Positions 43,799-54,249 of a DNA stretch of 64,000 bases are shown piece by piece. Each line of letters opens with the position of its first letter. Position 1 is the first letter of the stretch. Source of the DNA: Microthyrium microscopicum (Eukaryota; Ascomycota; Dothideomycetes; Microthyriales; Microthyriaceae). Location of the stretch: positions 1,378,374-1,442,373 of the forward strand of contig MU004238.1 of assembly GCA_010405405.1 (NCBI GenBank), written 5' to 3'. The position numbers and the translations under genes are program-made. The notes beneath the pieces were generated by a model. The model ran no database searches. It was given only the letters and a program-made list of their open reading frames with translations, and was not told where the DNA came from.

Positions 43799-45208
43799 TC
43801 TGTGAAATGGTTTGGTCAATTGTTCATGATCTTGCGTCAGCAGGTGCTTGATATAAGATCAGGGGAGGCTGGTGTAGAGGATTTGTCAGGGGGCGAATGA
43901 ACAGATGAGAGAAGCGGAATAGTGTTCAAGTTGAAGGTGGATGGCATGAAGAACATATGCTCCTTTCAAGAACAGCTCATGTGAGGCATAGTACATCAGT
44001 CCGTGGGTTGGGAATCGACAAGCGCACAGGCATATTGCTTTTTCGCAACGCTAGACGGACCACTCAGCGTCCGAGGGCGAAGCGCTCACCGTTGTCTCGT
44101 TGGGTGGCATGAAGAATGCTTGCCAGTTTGCTGGAGCTGTTACCCTTAGAGCATCAGAATCCTACCTATCACTAGGTTCATCGGCTACTCCCCACCGCTC
44201 TGGGGTTATACAGATGCATGGCGGGCTTTGAAAATGAGAAAAAGCTTGGACAACTACAGGCTCCCCAGAAGCCGCTCTACAATGACAAGTTACTCACCAG
44301 AGTGAGTAATGGGGAAAGGCTGATGAATCAAAGATGGAACAGGGGAGGAACGCGGTGAGGCGAGATATCGTGCATATTGAATGCATAGGGGCTGTGTTGT
44401 CATGCAGATGAATATCGGCTTGCCGATGTATAAAGATTCTCGGCATACATATGGTTACGCCGCTACAGTGGTGGAGTGAAGTATTAGTATCAGAGAAATT
44501 GGATTATTATGCTCCTATATTGTCTTATCTGACACTTTTTGACTTTGGCTGGACAATCACGAGCATGCTCATCATGTGCATCTTCACCGTGTTATCAACC
44601 ACTATGCCAGCTTCGAAAGAGTCAACGAAAATACTGATCAGACCATATCTATGGTATGACTGTTGCCTCGAGCTTATGATTCGAGATCAAAGGGCCTCAT
44701 TGATGATAGCCGTATGAGTTGCGAGGCCAGTTCAATATCCAATAATGATAGTCCCAGCCACCTCTTTGCCTGCAATGTGAGACTGGTTCATCGTGACAAA
44801 AATCCTAGATCGTACCCCAGAATCAGGCGACCAGTGAGTTGTAGATCGACCACATGTTTGTATTCCGATACAATGTTACAGTGACACCCTACATGTATGT
44901 AGGTTCAGTAAGAGTCGGGAGAGGGAAGTTAAGCGCGTCAATCGCGCATGCTGCATGTGGACCGTAGGGCCAAGCGTGCCTTCCAAAGTTGCAGCCCTGT
45001 ACCAAAAGTGGTGGTTTGCACCTGCCACAGCCCACGGTCCCACGGCCCGAAACTTTCTTCGACTCAGCCTCATTTTTCACCCTGCACACCACGCTTTTGC
45101 ACGCCCTTCTTAACTTTCTGTGACCGCCTTTTCTACCACTTGCTTAGCCAAGCAATAATCCTTTACATTCCTCCCTACCTCCTACTTTGTACTTTGTTCC
45201 TCGGCCCA
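43799..45208. other. Divergent intergenic region
   Basis: 1.4 kb between the coiled-coil gene (-) and the SNIP1-like gene (+). Short frames only. The final 100 bp are pyrimidine-rich, as in fungal promoters close to the start site. Confidence 0.35.
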
Positions 45209-46291
45209 ATGCCTCCGCCTCGAGACAGCCCTGACGCTGACTCCCATCGGCCTCGCCGACACCACCATTCTCGGAGCACGCGAGACGATGAAATGAGCGG
45301 AGTCAATCACCGCTCTGCCGATGACCTGCAGGACCGCGTGCCAAGTCGCCGAAAACGCAGTCGCAGTCGCAGCCGCGAGAGCAAACGGCGGAGACATCAC
45401 AGCGCAAGTCGTTCCGCCAGTCCTGTGCGGCGGGACCGGGAGAAGCGAAGACATGGCAGTTCAGATGGATCTGCTAGTCCACCCGCGCGGCGCGAGAAGG
45501 ACAAAACCACTGGCGAAAAAAGCATAGAACGGGCACATCGATCACATAAGGATAGAGATCACAATAGACGACGGAGCCGCTCGCGAGACCATCGCCATCG
45601 CGATGATAAACATCGTTCCGATCGGAGAAGAAAACACCACTCGCGCTCCCGATCGCCGCCTGCTTCACCATCCAAACGCGCACGCTACGAACGGAAACGC
45701 TCGACTAGCCCCTATCAAAAGTCTCGTAAACCACTGCCCTCTCAAGACGAGTCGTTCCGCGGTAAAGAGCATGGTGGTGCGCCAAATGGCGAAGGCGAGG
45801 ATGTAGTTGTGCTGCAAAAAGCCAACTTCCGTCAAACAGGCCTGCTAGCACAAGAAGCCAATCGAGTTGAGGGCACGGATATTGTGCTGAAATATGCAGA
45901 ACCTCCGGACGCTCGACAACCGCCCGCTTCGCAGGATTGGAGACTCTATGTGTTCAAGGGCGCAGAGACGCTGGATACAGTACCGCTCTGGACGCGCTCG
46001 TGCTGGCTAATGGGACGAGAGGGCCGAGTAGTGGACATGCGCGTAGAACATCCCAGTGCAAGCAAGCAACATGCGGTCATACAATTTAAATACGTAACTC
46101 GTACAAATGAGTTTGGCGACAAGAAGAGTATGGTCAAGCCATACTTGATTGACTTGGACAGTGCGAATGGCACCTCATTGAATGGCGACAGAATCCCAGG
46201 AAGCCGGTATATCGAAGTCAAGAGTGGAGATGTGCTACGTATTGGACTAAGTGAGCGAGAGTATGTATTCATGCTCCCTCCAAAGACCTAG
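45209..46291 (+). CDS. PML1: FHA-domain splicing factor, SNIP1/Pml1 type
   Basis: Single exon, 360 aa, ATG at 45209 (CCAATGCC). The frame is open upstream without a plausible start. The first 180 residues are Arg/Ser/His/Lys-rich (RS-like: RKRSRSRSRESKRRR), then a linker GLLAQEANRVEGTDIVLKY, and an FHA domain (about 245-358): WLMGREGRVVDMRVEHPSASKQHAVIQF, IDLDSANGTSLNGDRI, GDVLRIGLSEREYVFML. Arg/Ser/Asn positions for phosphothreonine binding (GR, PSASKQH, NGT) are kept. SNIP1 in animals and Pml1 in yeast belong to the RES (retention and splicing) complex of the activated spliceosome. Confidence 0.9.
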   Translation: MPPPRDSPDADSHRPRRHHHSRSTRDDEMSGVNHRSADDLQDRVPSRRKRSRSRSRESKRRRHHSASRSASPVRRDREKRRHGSSDGSASPPARREKDKTTGEKSIERAHRSHKDRDHNRRRSRSRDHRHRDDKHRSDRRRKHHSRSRSPPASPSKRARYERKRSTSPYQKSRKPLPSQDESFRGKEHGGAPNGEGEDVVVLQKANFRQTGLLAQEANRVEGTDIVLKYAEPPDARQPPASQDWRLYVFKGAETLDTVPLWTRSCWLMGREGRVVDMRVEHPSASKQHAVIQFKYVTRTNEFGDKKSMVKPYLIDLDSANGTSLNGDRIPGSRYIEVKSGDVLRIGLSEREYVFMLPPKT

Positions 46292-46898
46292 ATCTCAATT
46301 GAAAATCGCTGGCCTGAGCATCAACTACAGCACTCGCAGTGACAAGTGCTATTCCTATCAAAATGTACTCATTCGAGGTTCTCTAGGTCCAAGGTTTTAT
46401 ATGAGAGTGACCCCGAGATATTGGCGAGCGTACGAAAGGGCTGGATCTATACAATATTCCCAATAGGTGCCGTGGCTCTCATCGCATCACAAATTGCCGC
46501 AATGTTCATGCCACCTCTACACATTGTGAACACCTTGTCAATGTAGGTTTCTCTAAAGTGCACAGTTTGGACCCGCATGGTCACTCTTAAGCCTTGAGGT
46601 GAAATTGCAGCCTCTATGTCAACCTAACAACATAGCCTTTGTTACCTACAATGGACCTCAACCACCCATATTCACTCTTGACTAACCTCAGACCGCTTTC
46701 ACGCAAACTCCACGGCATATGGTTTCTCGATATATCACCCGAGGGCGCGCTATCAAAGCAGATTCGAAGCAAAGTCGCTCCTTCATCATCGAACCATCAT
46801 CGACAGTGCTGGTCTAGTTGCTCAGAAATCGCCCCGAAAAACACAAAGAAATCCTCAAAAGACATTGCCAAGGACCCAGGACACGGATCATCGCGGTT
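46292..46898. other. Intergenic, possible 5' exon of the kinase-like gene
   Basis: 600 bp. An ATG at 46651 opens a short frame (MDLNHPYSLLTNLRPLSRKLHG) that could be an extra first exon of the kinase-like gene after splicing, but I cannot choose convincing sites. No other feature. Confidence 0.3.
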
Positions 46899-48032
46899 AT
46901 GGACTTTGGAAACAGCGCCAACTTCTTGATGGCCAGCGACACACCTGAGCTGATTGGCGCGGTTGACCTCCTATCTAGAATGGAGTGGTATCCCAATGAT
47001 GGCTTCAGTCACAACCTTCCTGACTCAACATCTTCGGACTTAACATCTCCCATATCAACAGCTTTCGACTCGACAGCTTCCAACTCAACATATCCCTGCC
47101 AAAAGCCTGAAGTTTGCCCATTTCGAAATCCCAAGTTTCTAGGTAGAGGGGCCCAAGCAGTAATATGGGACGTCGATAGCGAAGATGGCTCTTTCGCTCT
47201 GAAACTCGGCAATCCAGAAAACCGCTTGGATGATCAAAACTACGAAATCCATGCACTAGCCATGCTAAACGAAGCCTTAAAAGATCATCCCGCATACAAC
47301 CACATTCCACGTTACTATGGTTGGGTGCATAAACAAGTCGATATAGCTGATGGTTTAAGAGGCCCATACGTAGGCTACGTTACCGAAAAGCTCGATGGCA
47401 ACGTAGGTGACTACGTGGAAGCCCTGAGTAAGTCATTCTTTTCATTTGAGGAAAAAGAGTTGATACTCTGGAGCATGATGTTTCAGCTTGCCGTGGTCTT
47501 GGATGCGATTCACCATGGCCCTGACATCGAAGATTGGAAACCACTAAGTCACCGAGATATCATTTCTTTGAATATCTTCTACAAAATCCTGCCGTCAACG
47601 ATCTTTCCGCGCATCGTTCTGGGCGATTGGGGCGATGCCTGCTATGAGACCGAACTTCCACCATCAAATGCTATCCAGGCAAAATATGCCATTGGTATAC
47701 CCGGTCATAGGGGTCCCAACCTGAAAGCCTCCAACTCGGAGCTTGATATGATCCGCTTTCGATTCTTCTTGAGACACTGGTCTCGAGAGCTAGGTTTTGT
47801 TCATGAAGACAAAAGCCCATTTAAATTTAGATCGGCTCTTGTTGACTTTGGGGACATGCTAAGAACTAAACTTGGTGAAAATGAGCGCGGTGGCAGAGTA
47901 ACTGTGAAATCGCTCCCCACCTCACGAGACGTTCTGCAATGGATAAAGCAGGTATGGAAGGAGGAAGCGCCTCATCAGTATGGCAATTCTGCAGCAGCCA
48001 CAGAGCTTCAGCAGATGATACTCAGAAGATAG
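46899..48032 (+). CDS. Divergent protein-kinase-like protein
   Basis: 377 aa from the ATG at 46899 (GTTATGG). Residues 40-65 are a Ser/Thr/Asp-rich short repeat (DSTSSDLTSPISTAFDSTAS). The kinase-like domain has a Gly-rich loop FLGRGAQAVIWDV (80-92), ALKL with Lys102, EIHAL (116-120), a catalytic loop SHRDIISLNIF (217-227) and GDWGDAC in place of DFG (242-248). The lysine that usually follows HRD by two positions is Ile, as in many atypical kinases and pseudokinases, while HRD Asp, the loop Asn and the metal-binding Asp remain. Activity is therefore open. The family is not one I can name; such genes are often lineage-restricted in ascomycetes and it sits in the accessory-looking 46.9-52 kb stretch. 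Confidence 0.7.
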   Translation: MDFGNSANFLMASDTPELIGAVDLLSRMEWYPNDGFSHNLPDSTSSDLTSPISTAFDSTASNSTYPCQKPEVCPFRNPKFLGRGAQAVIWDVDSEDGSFALKLGNPENRLDDQNYEIHALAMLNEALKDHPAYNHIPRYYGWVHKQVDIADGLRGPYVGYVTEKLDGNVGDYVEALSKSFFSFEEKELILWSMMFQLAVVLDAIHHGPDIEDWKPLSHRDIISLNIFYKILPSTIFPRIVLGDWGDACYETELPPSNAIQAKYAIGIPGHRGPNLKASNSELDMIRFRFFLRHWSRELGFVHEDKSPFKFRSALVDFGDMLRTKLGENERGGRVTVKSLPTSRDVLQWIKQVWKEEAPHQYGNSAAATELQQMILRR

Positions 48033-48127
48033 GGAAGACCTTTTTATGAAGAATGTTTGTTGTTTCGGACTTTTTGGAGCTGCTGTAAAGATTGATACTG
48101 TGGGTCTGCAACCAATGGATAGAATAA

Positions 48128-48297
48128 ATGGTGCGCTCCCATTAACTACGGTGTCTCCCATCGCACTTCATAACAATAAGATGCTTTAACTACCAGCGCA
48201 TTCAATGAAAATCGACGTTGTTACGCTTTTAAGGGCAAATAGAGCACTCGGTTCTGGAGCGTAGCAGATGGTAGTCAGCGCACTCGATGGGAGCTCG
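48128..48297. repeat. Short dispersed repeat, copy A
   Basis: Begins around AATGGTGCGCTCCCATTA and ends around CGCACTCGATGGGAGC, about 170 bp. Its left end is shared with copies at 49402-49566 and about 61090-61320, and the ends are imperfect inverted repeats. Confidence 0.45.
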
Positions 48298-48423
48298 ACA
48301 GGTTGAGTTGGAATACTTTTCAATTATTAGCTCAGTTGACTATAATAGTACATGAGCTATCGAAACTCCAAACACCTTTCGTGCCCACGTTGATAAGTAG
48401 ACATCACCCAGACACTTGATGAA

Positions 48424-48849
48424 TTACTTGGTGTTCGCCTTGACTTCTCCAGCAGCCTCGTTGTATGCGCCCTTTGCTTGACCCTTGAGTTCGGCAGCTT
48501 TGCCTTTGGCCTGTCCAGCTAAGTCGCTCGCTGTGCCTTTTGCTTGTCCAGCTACTTCGCTGGCGGAACCACTTGCTTCTCCAGTCTTTTGGCTTGCAGT
48601 ACCAGTAGCTTGTCCAACGGTCTCCTTGACAGTGCCGGCCACAGATTCTACTCATTGATTAGCTATCGTGCTCAATGAACATCAAGGAGCTCAAAACATA
48701 CCACCAGTCTCAATTCCCTTGACGGCAGCGTCAGAAACTGTTCGGTCGACGGCTTTGAGTGCATCTTTGCCCATCTCAATGGGGCCCTTTGACAGGCGCG
48801 CCGATGTGGCGAAGAGGCGGGTTTGACGGGCGATTGCTGTGCGGAACAT
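48424..48849 (-). CDS. Mitochondrial CsbD/LEA-like stress protein
   Basis: Two exons, 48702-48849 and 48424-48647 (54-bp intron), 372 nt, 123 aa. The N-terminus MFRTAIARQTRLFATSARLSK is a clear mitochondrial presequence. The rest is a low-complexity helix-former without Cys or Trp: VAGTVKETVGQATGTAS, then repeats of the type GQAKG(T/K)A(S/A) (SEVAGQAKG, SDLAGQAKG, AELKGQAKG). This matches CsbD-like and group-3 LEA-like proteins, which are induced by stress and protect membranes or enzymes during drying. Splicing joins ETG to ESVAGTVK. The gene is bracketed by two copies of a short repeat in direct orientation (48128-48297 and 49402-49566). Confidence 0.85.
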
Positions 48850-49401
48850 GATGAAGGAGGATGTGTTTTGATTGAAAAAGGTGTTGAGGATGTGATTGAG
48901 GAGATGATTTGATTTGGATGAAGAAAAGAAGTGGATTGAAAGTCCTGGAGGGTTTTGTAGCTGTCCCGCATTGTTTTGAAGATTTCATAGCATCATTGGC
49001 TCCCAGGGGGGTTCGACGTCATTGCCGTCTGTGCGCATGATGGCAATCGAGATCCTGGTCGGCATTGCCATCGGAGTTGTTACCGCTTTTCTTCACTCCA
49101 TGGATATCATCATCAGAACACCGAAAGCCGCTCCTGATGATAGAAGAAATACAATCAAATAGTATGTATAAAAGACAATGACTCGGGAATTAACAATCAA
49201 TACGCTGACAACCTTCAGATCAAACCTTCATACTGTGTCGAGAAACATGGCACGATATAATTGTCAGGCTGCACGAAGTTTAAACGACTTACATTCTCAA
49301 CTAAGGTAATTCTTGAGATGTCCGAGAAGTAAGCAAAGTAGTGCAGAGCTGAATCGGGATGTATGGCTATTATGCCGTGCCAACTTGAAGGACAAAATAA
49401 T
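48850..49401. other. Intergenic
   Basis: 550 bp, promoter side of the CsbD-like gene. No gene or repeat besides the one that follows. Confidence 0.3.
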
Positions 49402-49566
49402 GGCGCACTCCCATCAGTTCGTTGCCTCCCACATGCTGCGTTCTGTTATGGACAGTTTTGTTTCCCTATCGAATGAGAATAACGACACGTAAAGTATCGG
49501 GTACGATGGGGGATATAGCATGATCTTTATAAGGCGCAATGGTTAATGGCACACTCGCTGGGAACG
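49402..49566. repeat. Short dispersed repeat, copy B
   Basis: Begins GGCGCACTCCCATCAG and ends near GGCACACTCGCTGGGAAC. It lines up with copy A at both ends, in the same orientation, with a diverged middle. Confidence 0.45.
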
Positions 49567-49725
49567 TACCATGTATTTTTTCGACTGGTTGTCATGCATA
49601 CAAGGCAGTTTCGACTATCAACGTCCACAGCCTCATGACTGCGCAGAAGCGACTCGCTTTAAATTGCCATCAAAGCTATCGACACATCAAACAAACAATT
49701 TCCTGAATTCACCGCAAGTCCCACG

Positions 49726-51780
49726 ATGGCAGGAAATGCATCTCGCTTGAAGCGCTGGACGCACCGTAGACTAGAGAAACGAAAGCTATACAAAAGTCTC
49801 CTAACAAATGAAACCAGATTTCTGATCATTTGTCCGGCTGACAACCTAGAGGACTCAATCAAGTGCACTCTATTCACGCGACCTCTTTGGCCCGATGTCG
49901 AGTTCTATGCTTTGTCATACGTTTGGGGGGATCCAGACGTGACTGAAGATATAGATGTCAATGGACATGCTCTACCTGTTACTACAAACCTCGCTTCCGC
50001 GCTTCGGAATCTCAGAAAAATTTACAGTACGCATCCTGTACAGAGAGTATACTGGATAGATGCGATTTGTAAGCTTCGCGTCCATATGCAATTAGACCTT
50101 TCTGTACTAATTGAGAAAGGCATCAACCAGAAGAGTACTGTAGAACGTAACCAACAGGTGCTACGCATGCAAGATATCTACTCTTCAGCCGATCGCGTAC
50201 TTTCTTGGCTGGGAGACCACCCTTCACTTGTCAGCGGACTCCGGGCGCTTGAAATGTTCGTTAATATCATGAGGCACCTCCCATCTCGCAGCGGCGCAGG
50301 GGCATGGCGGCCAAGTATCTTTACCCACAGCACTGATTTCGACCTGATACTCGGCAAGGAATTCTGGGATCTTCGTTTGGTCTTCACCGATCCGTACTGG
50401 TCTCGAATATGGATATTTCAAGAGCGATTGAAAGCCAGAACTATGCTGTTGGTTTGTGGGCAACAAATGTTCCCTCGATCAAAACTGCCAACAGCCTACC
50501 GCAGCCTAAAATGGGTTCAACGAATATGGCCAAAATTGCAATCTTTCGCAGTTTCAGATTGCCATGGATTGGCTCTGCTCATTAGGACGATCTACAATCT
50601 TGAAATCGACCAGACGGCTTCACATGTCACGATGTTGGTGCATTGTTGGAGGATGGGATTCAGGACCACGGATCCGAGGGATATGATATATGCAATCTCT
50701 GGCGCTGGTTCTCATCATGCTGCACCCAATTACAAGAAGTCTGTTCACAAAATTTATACAAACCACGCTAGAGCGGCCCTGAAGAATGGTAACATCGCAC
50801 TTGTTTCATGCGCAGGAATCGGAAGCAGATCCAGCCGCCTAGAGGGTCTTCCCTCTTGGGTCCCAGACTGGCGACACAATGGAGACGAAAATTCTGCAGG
50901 TATGAACTTGTATTTGTCCAAGCTCACGGCATTGAGCGCAAGCATCGAATTAGATATCAGATTCCGCAGACCAGACATTCTACTTTGGGAAGGCACAGTT
51001 TGGCAAGACATTACAGAATGCATTCCCGCTAATGATCTCTTCTATCTGAATCGTGTAGTATCTCTATATGGAACGATACTACTTCCAATTGTTGGTCAGC
51101 ATCACGCATCTCGACTTTATGCTCTGGCTAATTTGATCGTGGTATTTTGCTGGGGCGACGATGGCACGGTGGCCAATCGCAAAGGGATTGAAAAACAGGA
51201 CCATACCAGCAGAGCATTCATGGACATAGTCTTGTACTATACCTGGATCCTATTCAGAAGTGTCGCGCCGCTGCAGGATACAACTTTGACTACCCAGTCT
51301 TGGACCTCCAGTACACTGGCTCTATTTCGAGCTGCTGGCCAGGTGTCTGATGACTTAAATCTGGTAGATCTTCTGATCGATTTGTATTTTCGACATGGAG
51401 ACATCTGCTCTGAAAGGATCGCAGCCAACCAAAAACTAGAGCAGTTGTGGAAACTTGATTCCATGATGAGCCAACTTGTCCAGCGCTCTCCCAACAGCGA
51501 TGTTCTTCAGGCAATGGAGTTTTCATTGCGTTCTACCTGGACAACCTCTTCCACATTACTAATAACAAAGCGTGGAGTACTGGGCCGTGGACCTGATCTA
51601 GTAACTGAAGGCGATGCTCTTTGCTTTCTCAAAGGCTTTCCTACTCTGTTCGTTCTAAGGAAGGAAGCATCACACTACCTGATGGTTGGTCCTTGCTACG
51701 TTACTGGGATGATGGATGGAAGATTACTGAAAAATCTGAAGAAGAAAACAACGAAACTAAAGACTCTAGAAATCCACTGA
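49726..51780 (+). CDS. HET-domain protein (heterokaryon incompatibility type)
   Basis: Two exons, 49726-50068 and 50120-51780, 2,004 nt, 667 aa. The HET domain occupies about residues 58-220: FYALSYVWGDP, then ATNLASALRNLR-like TTNLASALRNLR, RVYWIDAICINQ, ERNQQVLRMQDIYSSADRVLSWLGD, WSRIWIFQE. The intron (51 nt, no stop, in frame) falls inside the ICINQ motif, so an unspliced reading inserts 17 residues there. The C-terminal 450 residues match the variable part of such proteins (RTTDPRDMIYAISG; GLPSWVPDW) and end Lys-rich. HET proteins can trigger cell death when incompatible hyphae fuse; most family members have no tested role. The frame is intact and the gene may be functional. Confidence 0.9.
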   Translation: MAGNASRLKRWTHRRLEKRKLYKSLLTNETRFLIICPADNLEDSIKCTLFTRPLWPDVEFYALSYVWGDPDVTEDIDVNGHALPVTTNLASALRNLRKIYSTHPVQRVYWIDAICKLRVHMQLDLSVLIEKGINQKSTVERNQQVLRMQDIYSSADRVLSWLGDHPSLVSGLRALEMFVNIMRHLPSRSGAGAWRPSIFTHSTDFDLILGKEFWDLRLVFTDPYWSRIWIFQERLKARTMLLVCGQQMFPRSKLPTAYRSLKWVQRIWPKLQSFAVSDCHGLALLIRTIYNLEIDQTASHVTMLVHCWRMGFRTTDPRDMIYAISGAGSHHAAPNYKKSVHKIYTNHARAALKNGNIALVSCAGIGSRSSRLEGLPSWVPDWRHNGDENSAGMNLYLSKLTALSASIELDIRFRRPDILLWEGTVWQDITECIPANDLFYLNRVVSLYGTILLPIVGQHHASRLYALANLIVVFCWGDDGTVANRKGIEKQDHTSRAFMDIVLYYTWILFRSVAPLQDTTLTTQSWTSSTLALFRAAGQVSDDLNLVDLLIDLYFRHGDICSERIAANQKLEQLWKLDSMMSQLVQRSPNSDVLQAMEFSLRSTWTTSSTLLITKRGVLGRGPDLVTEGDALCFLKGFPTLFVLRKEASHYLMVGPCYVTGMMDGRLLKNLKKKTTKLKTLEIH

Positions 51781-51877
51781 TGTAATATATTCCCATACAG
51801 TGGAAGGTGACCTGAAAGGAGAAGGGAGAGTTTAGGACAAACTCAGGTACCTGAGCCTGAGAAGGATTTAACACGTA

Positions 51878-52099
51878 CCATAGCGTGGAGGGGGGAGTTA
51901 TAGAAATCATCATATGAGGATTTTATATACAAATTTACTAATTCACCCCCTTTGCCGATTAAAGCTATGCAGACATTATTGTTACGATGATGAAAGCATA
52001 ACTGAATAGAATAAAAACGATCATAACATGCTGAAGTAATTCGTTCTTGCCCGAGATTCCCCTATGATCATTTGTATAACTCCCCCTCGCGCTCTATGG
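51878..52099. mobile_element. 222-bp MITE with TIRs and TA duplication
   Basis: The ends are inverted copies beginning CCATAG and sharing GGGGAGTTATA.AAAT.ATCATA over about 44 bp. TA lies outside both ends (51876-51877, 52100-52101). No coding frame. The TIR resembles that of the 633-bp element at 23592-24224. Confidence 0.75.
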
Positions 52100-52439
52100 T
52101 ATGCTAGGAGCACAAAAGACTGTCTCACATGTGCTACGATCTTATAGGAGATATACACCTGATTACAGTCTATGACATCTATAACCATAGTGACCACCAA
52201 GCAGAAAAATCAACAAGTGCCGATAAAGCTATATCAATTTCAACAACGAAACAGCGAGGCGGCAGCACCAACGCCCACCACAATCTATGAATCTACAACC
52301 CTGTATAGATAAACGCGAACCCATCTGAACATGTAACCTCGCGCAAATGCAACTATCCCAAAGTCGTATCATATCATCCAATGTCATTACTTTGTCTGCT
52401 GTCCAAACCTATCCCACATCATTGCCTTCTTCATAACAC

Positions 52440-54249
52440 CTACGCTCCATACTCTTTATTCTCCTCCAACTTAAACTTGCCCTCATGCAATCCCTTCAAT
52501 ACCTCTAGCCCGTCTTTCGTTAACTCTGGTCTTCCAACTGGCGTCACTGCCCCTGTAAAGAAGCGCGGCTGCCAATCCTGCTCCGCTGCCTTGCGCTCTG
52601 CCGCCTTACTGCGTTGACGTTCCTCGATGATGACTTTGTGGTGCGTGGCGAGGGAGTATTGTTTGTTGAGAATGGCTTGCGTGACGTCGTTCCAGAAGCG
52701 GCGGCTTTCGTTTGGTAGTTGGTCTTCGAGCGGTGGGACGTCCTTGGCGACGGGGAAGAGAGGCGTTAAGTCGACAATGAGATGTTTCTCCTATATATTG
52801 TATTAGTATGGAGATATGGTATAGGGTATATGAGAATGAGGGGAGGATGTCAAATGGGGAACGTACGTCTGCCGCAGAGACAGGCCCGCTGCCAAGTGTA
52901 TAGTATATCTTGTCCATCCAAGATCCTTCTATGCGTGCAATGACATCTTTCTCTGCAACTTCTTTGACTTTTTGGCCCTTGATGTCGTTGTCGGGGTCAT
53001 ATTTGAATATGACACCTTGAACTCTGCTTTTGGCGCCGCCTAGCCAGCCATCTTCAAGGTATTCTAGAATGACCTTCGTCTTTGTTTGCGGGCAAGTAAC
53101 GTAACAGGTGTCTGCTACAGTTACTGACAGCGTGCCTTGAATATGGTTAGCATTTCAATACCTCGTCAATCATCAATCATAAGACAGCCTACCTCGTAAC
53201 AGCCCACCAACGTGCGCTGCTGGATGTGTCAATTGATATTCCTCGTCCCACTTGCCCAAACTTATAAAAATGCCATGATTGTGATTTCCAGCAGCCACCC
53301 TCACACTAGTTCCGGTAAACTTTGCCGCAATCTGATCGTATCCGCGTGCCGACATGTCCTTTTCAGGACAGTCAATATACCATGCAGATACCGGCGGATG
53401 ATGTGAAGTTTGCTCGGTAAGATATGACAGCTTGATTTTCTTGCCGCCAGTTTTTGTCGTCAAGGGAGCTGGGACTGGAGCTGACTTTGCCGACGATATT
53501 GAAGCTGCGCTGCTTCCTGGGGCACTGGCAGGATTTCTAAGTTCCGGCAGAGTATCTTCGACTTCCCAGTTACACTGTATGCCAATAAGTCAGCAATAGA
53601 TCGTAAATACATCGATCAAAAGGGATCTGCCATACCCGAAAGAACTCTCCGAGCGTCGAGTTGTATGGCTTGCACGGCTTGCCCTTGACATATTTCTGTT
53701 CATCTTAGCCACAATAGCACCAGTTTACAGAGTCGCAGTCATACAAGATCTTTTGTGAACCAGAAGCGCAGCACACCAAGCATACGACCGGTCGGGTCCT
53801 CCGAATCGCCAATACTAATCTGACGTCAGCGAACTCCCATGTCTCCAAGATGCACCGGCTGCTCAAGACGCACCTAATAAACGCTTCAGGCCGATCCAGA
53901 TAACCCCAATACTCTATGATGCTGTTAGCTAATGTAACCTCGTCGATACGGTGGATCCGCAGTACCTAGATTTGGGGTCGGTTCGAGGAGATGTGCAGGC
54001 AGTGAAAAGCGAATCGATGCAAGATCTGATACGCCAATAAACCTAGAGCTCCCATCAGCTTCATTCTCCCCTCAATCATAGCTTTATCGTCGTCTAGATA
54101 ACGCACTTTCGTAATATCCCCAGAAAGGTCTTGAGCTTTGATCCATCACCTGGCTCGGTCTCGACGGGTGCTGTTTCAGGACTCGTCAGCGTGCCATTTG
54201 GAGCCTTTTCAATCTTGTCCGCCTTGCTAGCGCCCTTCTCAGGTGGCAT
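52440..54249 (-). CDS. Oxysterol-binding protein-related lipid transfer protein
   Basis: Eight exons: 54108-54249, 53966-54042, 53874-53912, 53745-53813, 53636-53695, 53193-53574, 52867-53135, 52440-52790; 1,389 nt, 462 aa. No PH domain or FFAT motif is visible; it is a short, ORD-only protein. After a 45-residue charged leader comes FLGILRKFIGVSDLASIRF (lid region), PNLEYWGYLDRPEAF, KPYNSTLGEFFRC, and the family signature EQTSHHPPVSAWY (about residue 190). Then GTSVRVAAGNHNHG, GSWMDKIYY, and ESRRFWNDVTQAIL. Such proteins exchange sterols or phosphatidylserine for PI4P at membrane contact sites. Exons 2-5 are only 39-77 nt, the most intron-dense gene here. I cannot assign a specific Osh number. 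Confidence 0.9.

Noticed and set aside
46899-51780. Kinase-like, CsbD-like and HET genes as one functional system
   Set aside because: They lie on different strands with kilobase gaps and repeats between them; nothing but proximity links them.
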